A stretch of DNA of 5,256 nucleotides from Roseovarius sp. (GCA_007125415.1 SLDH01000184.1:1-5256), one strand, 5' to 3'; shown: positions 1 through 5,256, numbered from the stretch's first letter. Translations and numbers: made by a program. Notes: a model not told the origin generated them from the letters alone.

Positions 1-332
1 CAGCGATGTTGCGGGATGCGTCAGAGGTTCTGGGCCCGGACCGGATGGCTGTGGTGTGCCGTGAACTGACCAAGAAATTCGAGGAGGTGCTGCGCGCACG
101 ACTGAGCGATCTGGCCCGGCAAATCGCCGATACGCCGCCCAGGGGAGAAATTGTAGTCCTTGTGGGCGAGGCCCCGAAACGGTCTGTTAATCGGGAGGAG
201 ATAAGAAGGATGCTGAAAGAGACGCTTTCGTCGCATTCGCTCCGTGATGCGACTGACATTGTGGCGCGCAAGTTGGATGTGCAACGGCGCACGGTCTATC
301 AGATGGCCCTTGAACTTGAGAAAGAGAATTGA
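1..332 (+). CDS. rsmI: RsmI, 16S rRNA 2'-O-ribose methyltransferase (C-terminal part, cut by window start)
   Basis: Only about 109 C-terminal residues are present; the reading frame is already open at base 3 and ends with TGA at 330-332. The family (SAM-dependent, tetrapyrrole-methylase fold) methylates the ribose 2'-O of C1402 in the 16S rRNA decoding centre together with RsmH. What is seen is the family's C-terminal signature: a VLGPDRMAVVCRELTKKFEE stretch at roughly residues 9-28 of the fragment, followed by a PRGEIVVLVGE strand and a small helical tail (SLRDATDIVARKLDVQRRTVYQ) that resembles the RsmI C-terminal helix-turn-helix-like domain. The catalytic N-terminal domain lies outside the window. 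The stop overlaps the yraN start by one base (TGATG), which fits an rsmI-yraN operon and translational coupling. The family assignment is firm; the rest of the gene cannot be judged from here. Confidence 0.94.
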   Translation, partial: AMLRDASEVLGPDRMAVVCRELTKKFEEVLRARLSDLARQIADTPPRGEIVVLVGEAPKRSVNREEIRRMLKETLSSHSLRDATDIVARKLDVQRRTVYQMALELEKEN

Positions 333-724
333 TGCAATCTGAATTCCCGCTCGCTCAAACCCGCAGAGAGACCGGTCGGCGAGCCTATTTCTCCGGCCTG
401 TCCGCCGAGGCTGCTGTCGCGCGTCTCATGGCGCGGCGCGGTCTCGTGCTGGTGGCGGAGCGTTGGCGCGGGCGCGGCGGCGAGATCGATCAGATCTACC
501 GTGACGGCTCGGTGCATGTCTTTGTCGAAGTGAAGAAGGCGCGCTGCTTCGATAAAGCTTTGCGATCCCTGAGCGAGGCGCAGATGCTGCGCATTCATGC
601 TGCCGCCTCCGAATACCTGGAAAGCGCGCCCGATGGGCAGCTGTCGGAGGTGCGTTTCGATCTCGCCGTGGTCGATCAGGTAGGGCAGATCAAAATACTC
701 GAAAATGCTTTCGGCCATTTCTGA
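332..724 (+). CDS. yraN: YraN / UPF0102 family nuclease-fold protein
   Basis: The product has 130 residues, a normal length for UPF0102. The family has a PD-(D/E)xK-like (Holliday-junction-resolvase-like) fold; its cellular role is not settled, although it commonly sits beside rsmI. The visible pattern is an N-terminal helix with the conserved Glu26 (GLSAEAAVARLMARRG), then RGRGGEID at residues 46-53 with Asp53, then VFVEVK at 63-68 with Glu66 and Lys68. Together these form the expected metal-binding core. A later helix (SEAQMLRIHAAASEYL) and the RFDLAVVD strand at 108-115 complete the fold. One small oddity is Gln54 after GEID, where a hydrophobic residue (Leu) is more usual. The ATG at 332 is chosen because it overlaps the rsmI stop, has a GAGAAAGAG purine stretch upstream, and gives a typical N-terminus; a TTG one codon earlier is possible but less likely. 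A 63-base gap separates it from gshB. Confidence 0.95.
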   Translation: MQSEFPLAQTRRETGRRAYFSGLSAEAAVARLMARRGLVLVAERWRGRGGEIDQIYRDGSVHVFVEVKKARCFDKALRSLSEAQMLRIHAAASEYLESAPDGQLSEVRFDLAVVDQVGQIKILENAFGHF

Positions 725-787
725 TTTGCAAGCCCGTGGCAGATGCCCCATGAAGAGGTGATGTAACCAAATCTTGGGGGCGGAGCT

Positions 788-1723
788 GTGAAAATCGCGT
801 TCCAGATGGACCCGATCGGCGCCATCGACATCGCTGCGGATAGCAGCTTCCGACTGGCCGAGGAGGCGCAGGCGCGCGGGCACGAGCTCTTTTACTATAC
901 GCCCGACAAACTGGCCTATGACGAAGGGCGGGTGACGGCGCGGGGATGGCCGCTCACTGTTCGAAGGGTTGAGGGTGATCATTTTTCGCTCGGTCCCGAG
1001 ACAAGCGTGGACCTCAGCGAGTTTGACGTGGTCTGGTTGCGCCAAGACCCGCCGTTTGACATGTTCTACATCACGACCACCCATATCCTCGACCGGCTGG
1101 TGCCCGGTACCTTGGTGGTGAATGATCCGTTCTGGGTGCGCAACTACCCGGAGAAACTGCTGATCCTCGATTTTCCGGACCTCATGCCGCCAACAGCCAT
1201 TGCGCGGGATTTCGAGACGATCCGGGCGTTTCGGGCGCGCCATGGCGATGTGATCGTCAAGCCGCTCTACGGCAATGGCGGGGCCGGCGTTTTCCATCTG
1301 CCCGAGTCGGACCGGAACCTGAATTCTCTCTATGAGATGTTTACCGGCTTTTCGCGGGAACCGCTGATCGTGCAGAAATTCCTGCCCGAAATATCGGCGG
1401 GCGACAAACGCATCATCCTCGTTGATGGTGAGCCGGCGGGGGCGATAAATCGCGTGCCGGCACAGGGCGAGACGCGTTCCAACATGCATGTGGGCGGCCG
1501 CCCCGAGAAGGTGGCGCTGACCGGCCGTGATCTGGAGATCTGCGCGCGGATCGGCCCGCTTCTGAGAGAGAAGGGGCAGGTTTTCGTCGGCATCGACGTG
1601 ATCGGCCGGTATCTCACGGAAATCAATGTCACATCGCCCACCGGCATCCAGGAGCTCGAGCGGTTCGACGGGACAAATGTTGCCGCCCGGATATGGGAGG
1701 CGATCGAGGCGCGCCGGTCATGA
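788..1723 (+). CDS. gshB: Glutathione synthetase (ATP-grasp ligase)
   Basis: The 311-residue product matches the usual length of bacterial GshB. The cytoplasmic enzyme joins gamma-glutamylcysteine and glycine using ATP, the last step of glutathione synthesis. Domains seen in order: the N-terminal substrate domain starting [10 protein letters not shown] with LRQDPPFD at 84-91, the [13 protein letters not shown] linker at 112-124, then the ATP-grasp domain. That domain has [15 protein letters not shown] (about 155-169, the flexible Gly-rich loop), [11 protein letters not shown] at 205-215, the [11 protein letters not shown] loop at 227-237, and GIDVIG...EINVTSPTG at 268-286, where Asp270, Glu278 and Asn280 are the expected Mg2+ ligands. 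The start is a GTG at 788 behind a GGGGGCGGAG Shine-Dalgarno-like stretch, and it gives exactly the family N-terminus. The upstream gap could hold its own promoter, but I cannot identify one. The stop overlaps the next gene as ATGA. Confidence 0.98.
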   Translation: MKIAFQMDPIGAIDIAADSSFRLAEEAQARGHELFYYTPDKLAYDEGRVTARGWPLTVRRVEGDHFSLGPETSVDLSEFDVVWLRQDPPFDMFYITTTHILDRLVPGTLVVNDPFWVRNYPEKLLILDFPDLMPPTAIARDFETIRAFRARHGDVIVKPLYGNGGAGVFHLPESDRNLNSLYEMFTGFSREPLIVQKFLPEISAGDKRIILVDGEPAGAINRVPAQGETRSNMHVGGRPEKVALTGRDLEICARIGPLLREKGQVFVGIDVIGRYLTEINVTSPTGIQELERFDGTNVAARIWEAIEARRS

Positions 1724-2631
1724 GCCTCCTCAGACCCATGCTCAACGCATGGCTGCGCCACACGGAAAAGGCGCGGCTGGCCCACGCCTCGGACGCGGAT
1801 GCGCTGCGCCGCTCGTTCGAAGCCAAGGCACGGCTCTATTTCCGTGGGCCGCGGGGCAGCACTTACGGGCCCGTTTCGCTTGCCGGGTTGCCCGCGCTAT
1901 GCGTGAGCGCGCCCGGGATCAGCGGCGATGACGGGCCGCTCATTCTTTATCTGCATGGCGGGGCGTATATCTTTGGCTCGCCCCGGACCCACAAGGCGAT
2001 GCTCGCGACACTTTCGGAGCGCTGCGGATTGGCCACCTGCCTGCCGGACTATCGCAAGGCCCCGGAGCATCCCTTTCCGGCGGCGGTCAGGGATGCGGTG
2101 GAGGTCTACAGGGAGCTCGCCTCGCACACTCCCGGGATCATTCTGGGCGGCGACAGTGCGGGGGGCGGGCTGTGTCTTGCGCTTTTGCAGGAAATAAAGC
2201 GCCTCGGGCTGCGCGCGCCAATGGGGTGTTTTTGCCTTTCGCCGCTCACCGATATGAGTTTCACCCGCCCCAGCGTGACGCGCAACGCGCAGGCGGATGC
2301 CATCCTGCCCCGGAGCATGGCCCCGATGATGGTGGAGATGGTGATGCAGGGACAGCCGCTCGATCATCCCTTGGCCTCGCCGATCCATGGCGATTTCCAT
2401 GGCGCGCCGCCGGTCTGGATCTGTGTGGGAGATACCGAGATCCTCGAGGATGACGCCCGGGACATGGCGGCGCGCTTGCGTGACCACGGGGTCGAGGTGA
2501 CGTTGCGCGTCGAGCGGGACCTGCCGCATGTCTGGCCGCTCTTTCACAACTACCTGCCCGAGGCCCGCAGCACACTGGACAGCATCGCCGCATGGATCAG
2601 CACTCTGCCGAGGGCCCAAGCCGGTAGCTGA
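1720..2631 (+). CDS. Alpha/beta hydrolase of the hormone-sensitive-lipase (family IV esterase) type
   Basis: The 303-residue product is a carboxylester-hydrolase-like protein of the alpha/beta hydrolase fold-3 family; its natural substrate cannot be told from sequence. Seen: an N-terminal cap region (about 1-70), the oxyanion-hole motif HGGAYIFGS at 79-87 (HGGA in place of canonical HGGG), [13 protein letters not shown] at 110-122, the nucleophile elbow GGDSAGGG at 143-150 with Ser146, SPLTDMS at 174-180, the acid GDTEILEDD at 237-245 with Asp238, and DLPHVW at 267-272 with His270. A complete catalytic triad is therefore present. There is no signal peptide, so it is probably cytoplasmic. ATG 1720 is preferred because it overlaps the gshB stop (ATGA), suggesting translational coupling, and because [20 protein letters not shown] is a family-like start. 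An in-frame ATG at 1693 would lie deep inside gshB. Its 3' end overlaps convergent comM by 35 bp. Confidence 0.93.
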   Translation: MSLLRPMLNAWLRHTEKARLAHASDADALRRSFEAKARLYFRGPRGSTYGPVSLAGLPALCVSAPGISGDDGPLILYLHGGAYIFGSPRTHKAMLATLSERCGLATCLPDYRKAPEHPFPAAVRDAVEVYRELASHTPGIILGGDSAGGGLCLALLQEIKRLGLRAPMGCFCLSPLTDMSFTRPSVTRNAQADAILPRSMAPMMVEMVMQGQPLDHPLASPIHGDFHGAPPVWICVGDTEILEDDARDMAARLRDHGVEVTLRVERDLPHVWPLFHNYLPEARSTLDSIAAWISTLPRAQAGS

Positions 2632-4123
2632 CGGCCTCGGCCACATGCGGCCGCTGCACCGCGTCCGACTGGTCGAGATCCGCGATCGTGCGGGCCACGC
2701 GCAAGACGCGGTGATATCCGCGCGCGGAAAGGCCGAAACGCTCGGCCACTTTCGTGAGAAGCGCGCGTCCCTCGTCATCCGGGCGCGCAACCTCATCGAG
2801 CACGTCGCCCACAGCGTCGGCATTGAGGCAAGGTTTCGCTCCCGGCCCGCTGACCGTGGCGAACCGCGCTTGCTGTCGCGCTCGGGCAGCGGCAACCCGC
2901 TCGGCCACATTCTCGGAGCAGTCGCCGGAGGGAGGCAGATCGAGATCGGTGAAGGCCACCGGCGGCACATCCACACGCATGTCGAAGCGGTCCATCAGCG
3001 GCCCCGAGATGCGGCCCATGTAGTCCTCGCCGCAGGCGGGCGCGCGCGCGCAGGCGCGCGACGGGTCGCTCAGATAGCCGCATTTGCAGGGGTTTGCTGC
3101 GGCGACGAGCATGAAACGGCAGGGATAGCTTACATGCGCGTTGGCGCGCGCCACCATTACCTCGCCGGTTTCGATGGGTTGGCGCAGCGTTTCCAGCACG
3201 GTGCGGGGAAATTCCGGAAACTCGTCCATGAAGAGCACGCCATTATGGGCAAGGCTGATCTCTCCCGGCCCCGCGCGCCGCCCACCGCCGACAATGGCAG
3301 CCATCGACGCGGTATGGTGGGGCTCACGGAAGGGTCGGGAGCGGTTGATCCCCCCTTCCTCCAGCAAGCCGGCCAGCGAATGAATCATCGAGGTCTCCAG
3401 CGCTTCCTGGGGGCTCAACTGTGGCAGAATGCCGGGCAGGCGTGCGGCGAGCATGGACTTGCCCGAGCCGGGCGTGCCCACAAGCAGAATGTGATGCCGC
3501 CCCGCCGCGGCAATCTCGAGGGCGCGTTTGGCGCGTTCCTGGCCGCGCACATCGCGCAGATCCACTCTGGACCCGGGTGAAACAACTTCGCCCGGCTCAG
3601 ACGGCTTGATCGGGGACTGGCCGGTATAATGGCGGATCACATCGGCAAGCGATCCCGCGCCGATCACCTGCGCCGCCCCGACCCATGCCGCCTCTGCCCC
3701 GGACGCTTTCGGGCAGACCAGCGCGCGGTCTTCCTCTGCGGCTGTCATTGCCGCGGGCAGCGCCCCGATGACCGGCACGAGAGTGCCATCGAGCGACAAC
3801 TCACCCAGGGCACAGGCGCCCTCGACCGCATCTTTCGGGATGACCTCGAGCGCGGCGAGGAGCGACATCGCAATGGGCAGGTCGAAATGGCTGCCCTCCT
3901 TTGGCATGTCCGCCGGCGAAAGATTGATGGTGATCCGTTTGGAGGGCAGGGCGATGGCCATGGAACTCAGGGCAGTGCGCACCCGATCCCGCGCCTCGGA
4001 GACGGCCTTGTCGGGCAGCCCCACGATGGAGAAGGCCGGCATGCCTGGCGTCACGGCGCACTGCACCTCGACCGTTCTCGCCTCCACCCCCTGAAAGGCT
4101 ACCGTATATGCCCGCGCAACCAT
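2597..4123 (-). CDS. comM: ComM / YifB family AAA+ ATPase (Mg-chelatase-like; branch-migration helicase in natural transformation)
   Basis: The 508-residue product has full family length. ComM is a hexameric helicase reported to promote branch migration when incoming single-stranded DNA is integrated by RecA; despite the older 'Mg chelatase' label it is not a chelatase. Seen: the N-terminal Lon-S5-like domain (VEVQCAVTPGMPAFSIVGLPD at about 18-38, ITINLSPADMPKEGSHFDLP at 64-83), Walker A GTPGSGKS at 216-223, REPHHTAS at 266-273, Walker B VLFMDE at 296-301, sensor Asn344 in ANPCKCGY, SGPLMDRFD at 373-381 with the probable arginine finger Arg379, and a C-terminal lid with SARGYHRVLRVART at 466-479. 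Cys346, Cys348, Cys358 and Cys364 could form a metal site. The start is ATG at 4121-4123 with AGGTGG (4127-4132) just upstream, giving the usual MVARAYTVAFQGVEA N-terminus. It is convergent with the hydrolase and divergent from the small gene and mgtE. Two CtrA-like boxes lie 24-64 bp upstream. Confidence 0.97.
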   Translation of the reverse strand: MVARAYTVAFQGVEARTVEVQCAVTPGMPAFSIVGLPDKAVSEARDRVRTALSSMAIALPSKRITINLSPADMPKEGSHFDLPIAMSLLAALEVIPKDAVEGACALGELSLDGTLVPVIGALPAAMTAAEEDRALVCPKASGAEAAWVGAAQVIGAGSLADVIRHYTGQSPIKPSEPGEVVSPGSRVDLRDVRGQERAKRALEIAAAGRHHILLVGTPGSGKSMLAARLPGILPQLSPQEALETSMIHSLAGLLEEGGINRSRPFREPHHTASMAAIVGGGRRAGPGEISLAHNGVLFMDEFPEFPRTVLETLRQPIETGEVMVARANAHVSYPCRFMLVAAANPCKCGYLSDPSRACARAPACGEDYMGRISGPLMDRFDMRVDVPPVAFTDLDLPPSGDCSENVAERVAAARARQQARFATVSGPGAKPCLNADAVGDVLDEVARPDDEGRALLTKVAERFGLSARGYHRVLRVARTIADLDQSDAVQRPHVAEAVSYRLGPSAEC

Positions 4124-4146
4124 AGCCCACCTGTGTAGTGTTCATC

Positions 4147-4187
4147 TTGGTTAACCATAGGGGCCGGGCCATTGATGATTGGTTAAC
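4147..4187 (-). promoter_or_regulatory. Pair of GTTAACCAA boxes upstream of comM (possible CtrA binding sites)
   Basis: On the comM strand the 9-mer GTTAACCAA occurs twice as a direct repeat, at 4187-4179 and 4155-4147. The spacing is exactly 32 bp, about three helical turns, and the proximal copy ends 23 bases before the comM ATG. The proximal copy is embedded in a perfect 10-bp palindrome, TGGTTAACCA (4148-4157), which also reads GTTAACCAT on the plus strand. TTAACCAT and TTAA-N7-TTAA are known alphaproteobacterial CtrA recognition forms, and competence-type genes are in the CtrA regulon of some Rhodobacterales. The repeat and spacing are seen directly; binding by CtrA is inference. I could not pick out clear -35/-10 elements. 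Confidence 0.5.
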
Positions 4188-4189
4188 GC

Positions 4190-4228
4190 AAAAGAGGCCG
4201 CTCGGAGGGTTGTTGCAGGAGCAGCCTC
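4190..4228 (-). terminator. Rho-independent-terminator-like hairpin on the minus strand
   Basis: Read on the minus strand, arm GAGGCTGCTC (4228-4219) pairs over all 10 positions with GAGCGGCCTC (4203-4194), one pair being G-U, around a 15-base loop, and is followed at once by TTTT (4193-4190). On the plus strand the same position is a C-A mismatch and no T-run follows, so the signal points along the minus strand. It would stop transcription entering comM from the right, just before the GTTAACCAA boxes. The T-run is short and the loop is large, so efficiency is uncertain, and no clear minus-strand gene lies upstream to end here. Confidence 0.45.
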
Positions 4229-4495
4229 AAGAGCCCTCTGCACGGCTCGTTTTCTTGACGGAATCAGGGCGGCGTCTTCCGGAGGGCAGGAAGGCGCTTG
4301 TCTCCATGATCTTCAGTGTTTCCCTTGTTTGATGAAGCTGGCATTGGGACAAGTCGCCACGAACCCAACACATAACATTGTGATTTCTCGGCCGCGGGAC
4401 TGTTGACTTTACTGTTGACTTTGCAAGGCAATGATGGCCGTGACCACGCGCCGCACCGAAGGTCGGCCGTTTTCACGTATCGACCAGAGAGACCC
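4229..4495. other. Intergenic DNA between comM and the mgtE-side genes, with no supported gene
   Basis: This stretch is lower in G+C than the neighbouring genes, especially about 4300-4430. Its open frames on both strands have mixed third-position composition and no family-like sequence, so I do not call a gene. It contains a short 5-bp GAGCC/GGCTC hairpin (4231-4235 with 4244-4248) followed by GTTTTCTT on the plus strand, a GAATC at 4261-4265 (GANTC, the target of the CcrM methylase of alphaproteobacteria), and the 12-bp tandem repeat listed separately. It probably holds the promoter for the rightward genes, but I cannot place -35/-10 boxes with confidence. Confidence 0.5.
4399..4422. repeat. 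Perfect 12-bp tandem duplication ACTGTTGACTTT x2
   Basis: Two abutting identical copies of ACTGTTGACTTT occupy 4399-4410 and 4411-4422. Each copy contains TTGACT, close to a sigma-70 -35 hexamer, facing the plus strand toward the small gene and mgtE. No good -10 follows either copy at normal spacing, so a promoter or operator role is a guess. The repeat could equally be a slippage product. Confidence 0.6.
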
Positions 4496-4618
4496 ATGGA
4501 CAGTTGCTCCAGCAGCGGTCTGGCCTCTGCGTTTTGCGAAATGCCGCGCAGCCGCCAGACCTTCCGGATCGAAACAGACCGCCCGGCCTGTCTGCGGCTC
4601 AGCGGCCTGCGCGTGTAA
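4496..4618 (+). CDS. Doubtful 40-residue ORF in the intergenic region
   Basis: I do not recognise this product. It starts at an ATG with an AGAGAG purine stretch a few bases upstream and ends in TAA at 4616-4618, 48 bases before the next small gene. In favour: third codon positions are strongly G/C, unlike the same frame just upstream of the ATG, and the N-terminal half is Ser/Cys rich while the rest is basic. Against: it is very short, matches no family I know, and the minus-strand frame opposite shares the same third positions and is also open, so composition cannot decide the strand. A long inverted repeat (4517-4561) lies inside it, so the bias may reflect a structured RNA or a gene remnant. 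Confidence 0.25.
   Translation: MDSCSSSGLASAFCEMPRSRQTFRIETDRPACLRLSGLRV
4517..4561. repeat. Long inverted repeat / potential RNA hairpin
   Basis: GGTCTGGC (4517-4524) pairs perfectly with GCCAGACC (4554-4561). After a symmetric 2x2 internal loop, CTGCG (4527-4531) pairs with CGCAG (4547-4551), with one further U-G pair possible inside, leaving a 13-base apical loop. That gives 13-14 pairs in total. No T-run follows on either strand, so it is not a standard terminator. It may be a structured leader or small RNA element, or chance in GC-rich DNA. Confidence 0.35.
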
Positions 4619-4654
4619 CGCGGCCCTCGTGCTTCCAGACCGGCGCGGCTGGAT

Positions 4655-4659
4655 GGAGG
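4655..4659 (+). promoter_or_regulatory. Strong Shine-Dalgarno GGAGG before the small gene
   Basis: GGAGG at 4655-4659 sits 7 bases before the ATG at 4667, within GGATGGAGG. It is an almost ideal ribosome binding site, one of the clearest in the window, and is the main reason to accept the short ORF at 4667 as a gene and to fix its start. Confidence 0.6.
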
Positions 4660-4666
4660 CACGACA

Positions 4667-4870
4667 ATGACATTTCAATTCGCCCATATGGCCCCGCCCG
4701 GCTCATCCCTGCGCCGTTATCCCGTCGCACACTGGACGCGCGATGCGCAGACCGGAGCGCTCGTGCAGCAGTGGCGGATACCAAGCCGGTCCCAACAAGC
4801 GGCACCTGACGCATTGGACACGCCCCTTTGCGCCCTTCTGGCAAGACAGAATGAGTTGCGCGCGGGCTGA
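4667..4870 (+). CDS. Small hypothetical protein (67 residues) directly upstream of mgtE
   Basis: I do not recognise a named family. The product is 67 residues with no membrane segment, signal peptide or cysteine cluster (a single Cys near residue 56). It has a central aromatic/polar motif, RYPVAHWTRDAQTGALVQQW (about residues 17-36), which looks like a small beta-rich core, and a Gln/Ala-rich then leucine-containing tail. In favour of a real gene: a GGAGG ribosome binding site 7 bases upstream, largely G/C third positions, and a stop (TGA 4868-4870) only 5 bases before the putative mgtE start, which suggests co-transcription and perhaps translational coupling. Other frames are also open here, so the call is moderate. 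A role in magnesium homeostasis would be guesswork based on location only. Confidence 0.55.
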   Translation: MTFQFAHMAPPGSSLRRYPVAHWTRDAQTGALVQQWRIPSRSQQAAPDALDTPLCALLARQNELRAG

Positions 4871-4875
4871 GGCCT

Positions 4876-5256
4876 GTGCTGCAGCCCTTCACGCGACAGG
4901 AGTGTGTCTCACTCATCATCGCCGGGGGGCGGCATCTGGATGATGTCGCCCTGATCCGCAGCGCGCTCGTGCGTGCGCATCTCGCACAAGGGGATCTGCT
5001 GACCCTGCGCGAGGCCTTCGCGGAGTTGCATCCGGCGGATATCGCCAATGAGGTCGGTGGGTTTCCACCTCCGGAGGCCGCGCAACTGCTGCGCGCGCTC
5101 ACTCCTGCGCAGCAAAGCAGGGTCTTTGGCTATTTCGGCCCGCAATTCCAGATCGCGATGGCGCGTCATATCGCGCGGACCGAATTCGCGCGGATCGTGA
5201 CGGATATGGGCCACGACAAGCGCGCCGATCTGTGGAAGCCGCTCTCGCCAGAGCAA
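4876..5256 (+). CDS. mgtE: MgtE-family magnesium transporter, N-terminal part (cut by window end)
   Basis: The frame is open from a GTG at 4876 to the window end, giving 127 residues without a stop. MgtE proteins are inner-membrane Mg2+ channels gated by a cytosolic N domain and CBS pair. Only the N domain is visible: a helical lead-in (about 20-50), the family hallmark ELHPADIANEV at 50-60, FPPPEAAQLLRALTPAQQ (63-80), and a further helical repeat with ARIVTDMGHDKRADLWKPL (105-123), which matches the Asp-rich superhelix of MgtE N domains. The CBS and transmembrane parts lie beyond the window. GTG 4876 is chosen because GAGG (4869-4872) precedes it, it lies 5 bases after the small-gene stop, and the frame is closed upstream by TGA at 4852-4854. 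The 3-base spacing is short, and a GTG at 4969 remains possible but would leave only about 20 residues before the hallmark. Confidence 0.87.
   Translation, partial: MLQPFTRQECVSLIIAGGRHLDDVALIRSALVRAHLAQGDLLTLREAFAELHPADIANEVGGFPPPEAAQLLRALTPAQQSRVFGYFGPQFQIAMARHIARTEFARIVTDMGHDKRADLWKPLSPEQ

Noticed and set aside
725..787. Possible terminator or promoter between yraN and gshB
   Set aside because: Only a 4-bp CCAA/TTGG stem is present, with no T-run and no convincing -35/-10 pair. The gap may contain a gshB promoter but nothing can be placed.
299..1489. A 396-codon open frame on the minus strand
   Set aside because: It lies opposite yraN and gshB, whose products are clear family members. 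The antisense translation is rich in Arg/His and matches nothing; it is a by-product of GC-rich codon use.
1897..2976. A 359-codon open frame on the minus strand spanning the hydrolase and the end of comM
   Set aside because: It is antisense to the hydrolase catalytic region and out of frame with comM; no recognisable motif.
3040..3060. Alternating GC run as a possible Z-DNA or repeat element
   Set aside because: It is explained by Ala/Arg/Cys codons within comM (SRACARAPAC) in a GC-rich genome.
2528..3580. A 350-codon open frame on the plus strand
   Set aside because: It is antisense to comM, which has intact Walker A, Walker B and lid motifs. The plus-strand translation shows no domain.
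4231..4256. Plus-strand GAGCC/GGCTC hairpin followed by GTTTTCTT as a terminator
   Set aside because: The stem is only 5 bp and there is no plus-strand gene upstream that needs it.
4431..4670. A 79-codon plus-strand frame whose TGA overlaps the ATG at 4667
   Set aside because: The ATGA overlap is attractive, but third positions in its first half are AT-rich with AGA codons, there is only a weak AAGG before it, and the product is Ala/Arg/Pro filler. I treat it as non-coding.
4264..4687. Minus-strand open frames (132 and 92 codons) that could be the gene ended by the 4190-4228 hairpin
   Set aside because: Both have Arg-rich, low-complexity translations without a family resemblance, weak start contexts and mixed codon composition. 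They also overlap the better supported plus-strand ribosome binding site and small gene.

Overview
The window looks like chromosomal DNA of a Rhodobacterales-type alphaproteobacterium (roseobacter/Rhodobacter group). The evidence is the high G+C content with GC-rich third codon positions, the gene order rsmI-yraN-gshB followed by comM, and the wording of the proteins. It is mostly a compact housekeeping region. I see no insertion sequence, phage gene, CRISPR array, tRNA or rRNA.

Layout. Bases 1-2631 hold a plus-strand run of four genes: the 3' end of rsmI (16S rRNA ribose methyltransferase), yraN (UPF0102 nuclease-fold protein, start overlapping the rsmI stop by one base), gshB (glutathione synthetase, after a 63-base gap) and an alpha/beta hydrolase of the hormone-sensitive-lipase family (ATGA overlap with gshB). 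comM (YifB-type AAA+ helicase) faces this run on the minus strand at 2597-4123, and its 3' end overlaps the hydrolase 3' end by 35 bp. Bases 4124-4666 are a roughly 540-bp divergent intergenic region. It carries two GTTAACCAA boxes that resemble CtrA half-sites just upstream of comM, a terminator-like hairpin on the minus strand, a perfect 12-bp tandem duplication, a long inverted repeat and a doubtful 40-codon ORF. From 4667 the plus strand carries a probable small protein of 67 residues with a strong ribosome binding site. Five bases later begins the N-terminal part of an MgtE-type magnesium transporter, which runs off the window end.

How the genes relate. rsmI-yraN-gshB is a recurring housekeeping neighbourhood (rRNA modification, nuclease-fold protein, glutathione synthesis), with the hydrolase translationally coupled to gshB. 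comM is separate: it acts in homologous integration of incoming single-stranded DNA. The boxes before it suggest CtrA control, as reported for competence-like and gene-transfer-agent recipient genes in Rhodobacter relatives. The small gene and mgtE look co-transcribed and serve magnesium uptake, at least for mgtE. I found no convincing wholly new system. The points most worth checking are the comM upstream boxes, the uncharacterised small gene before mgtE and the structured intergenic segment.
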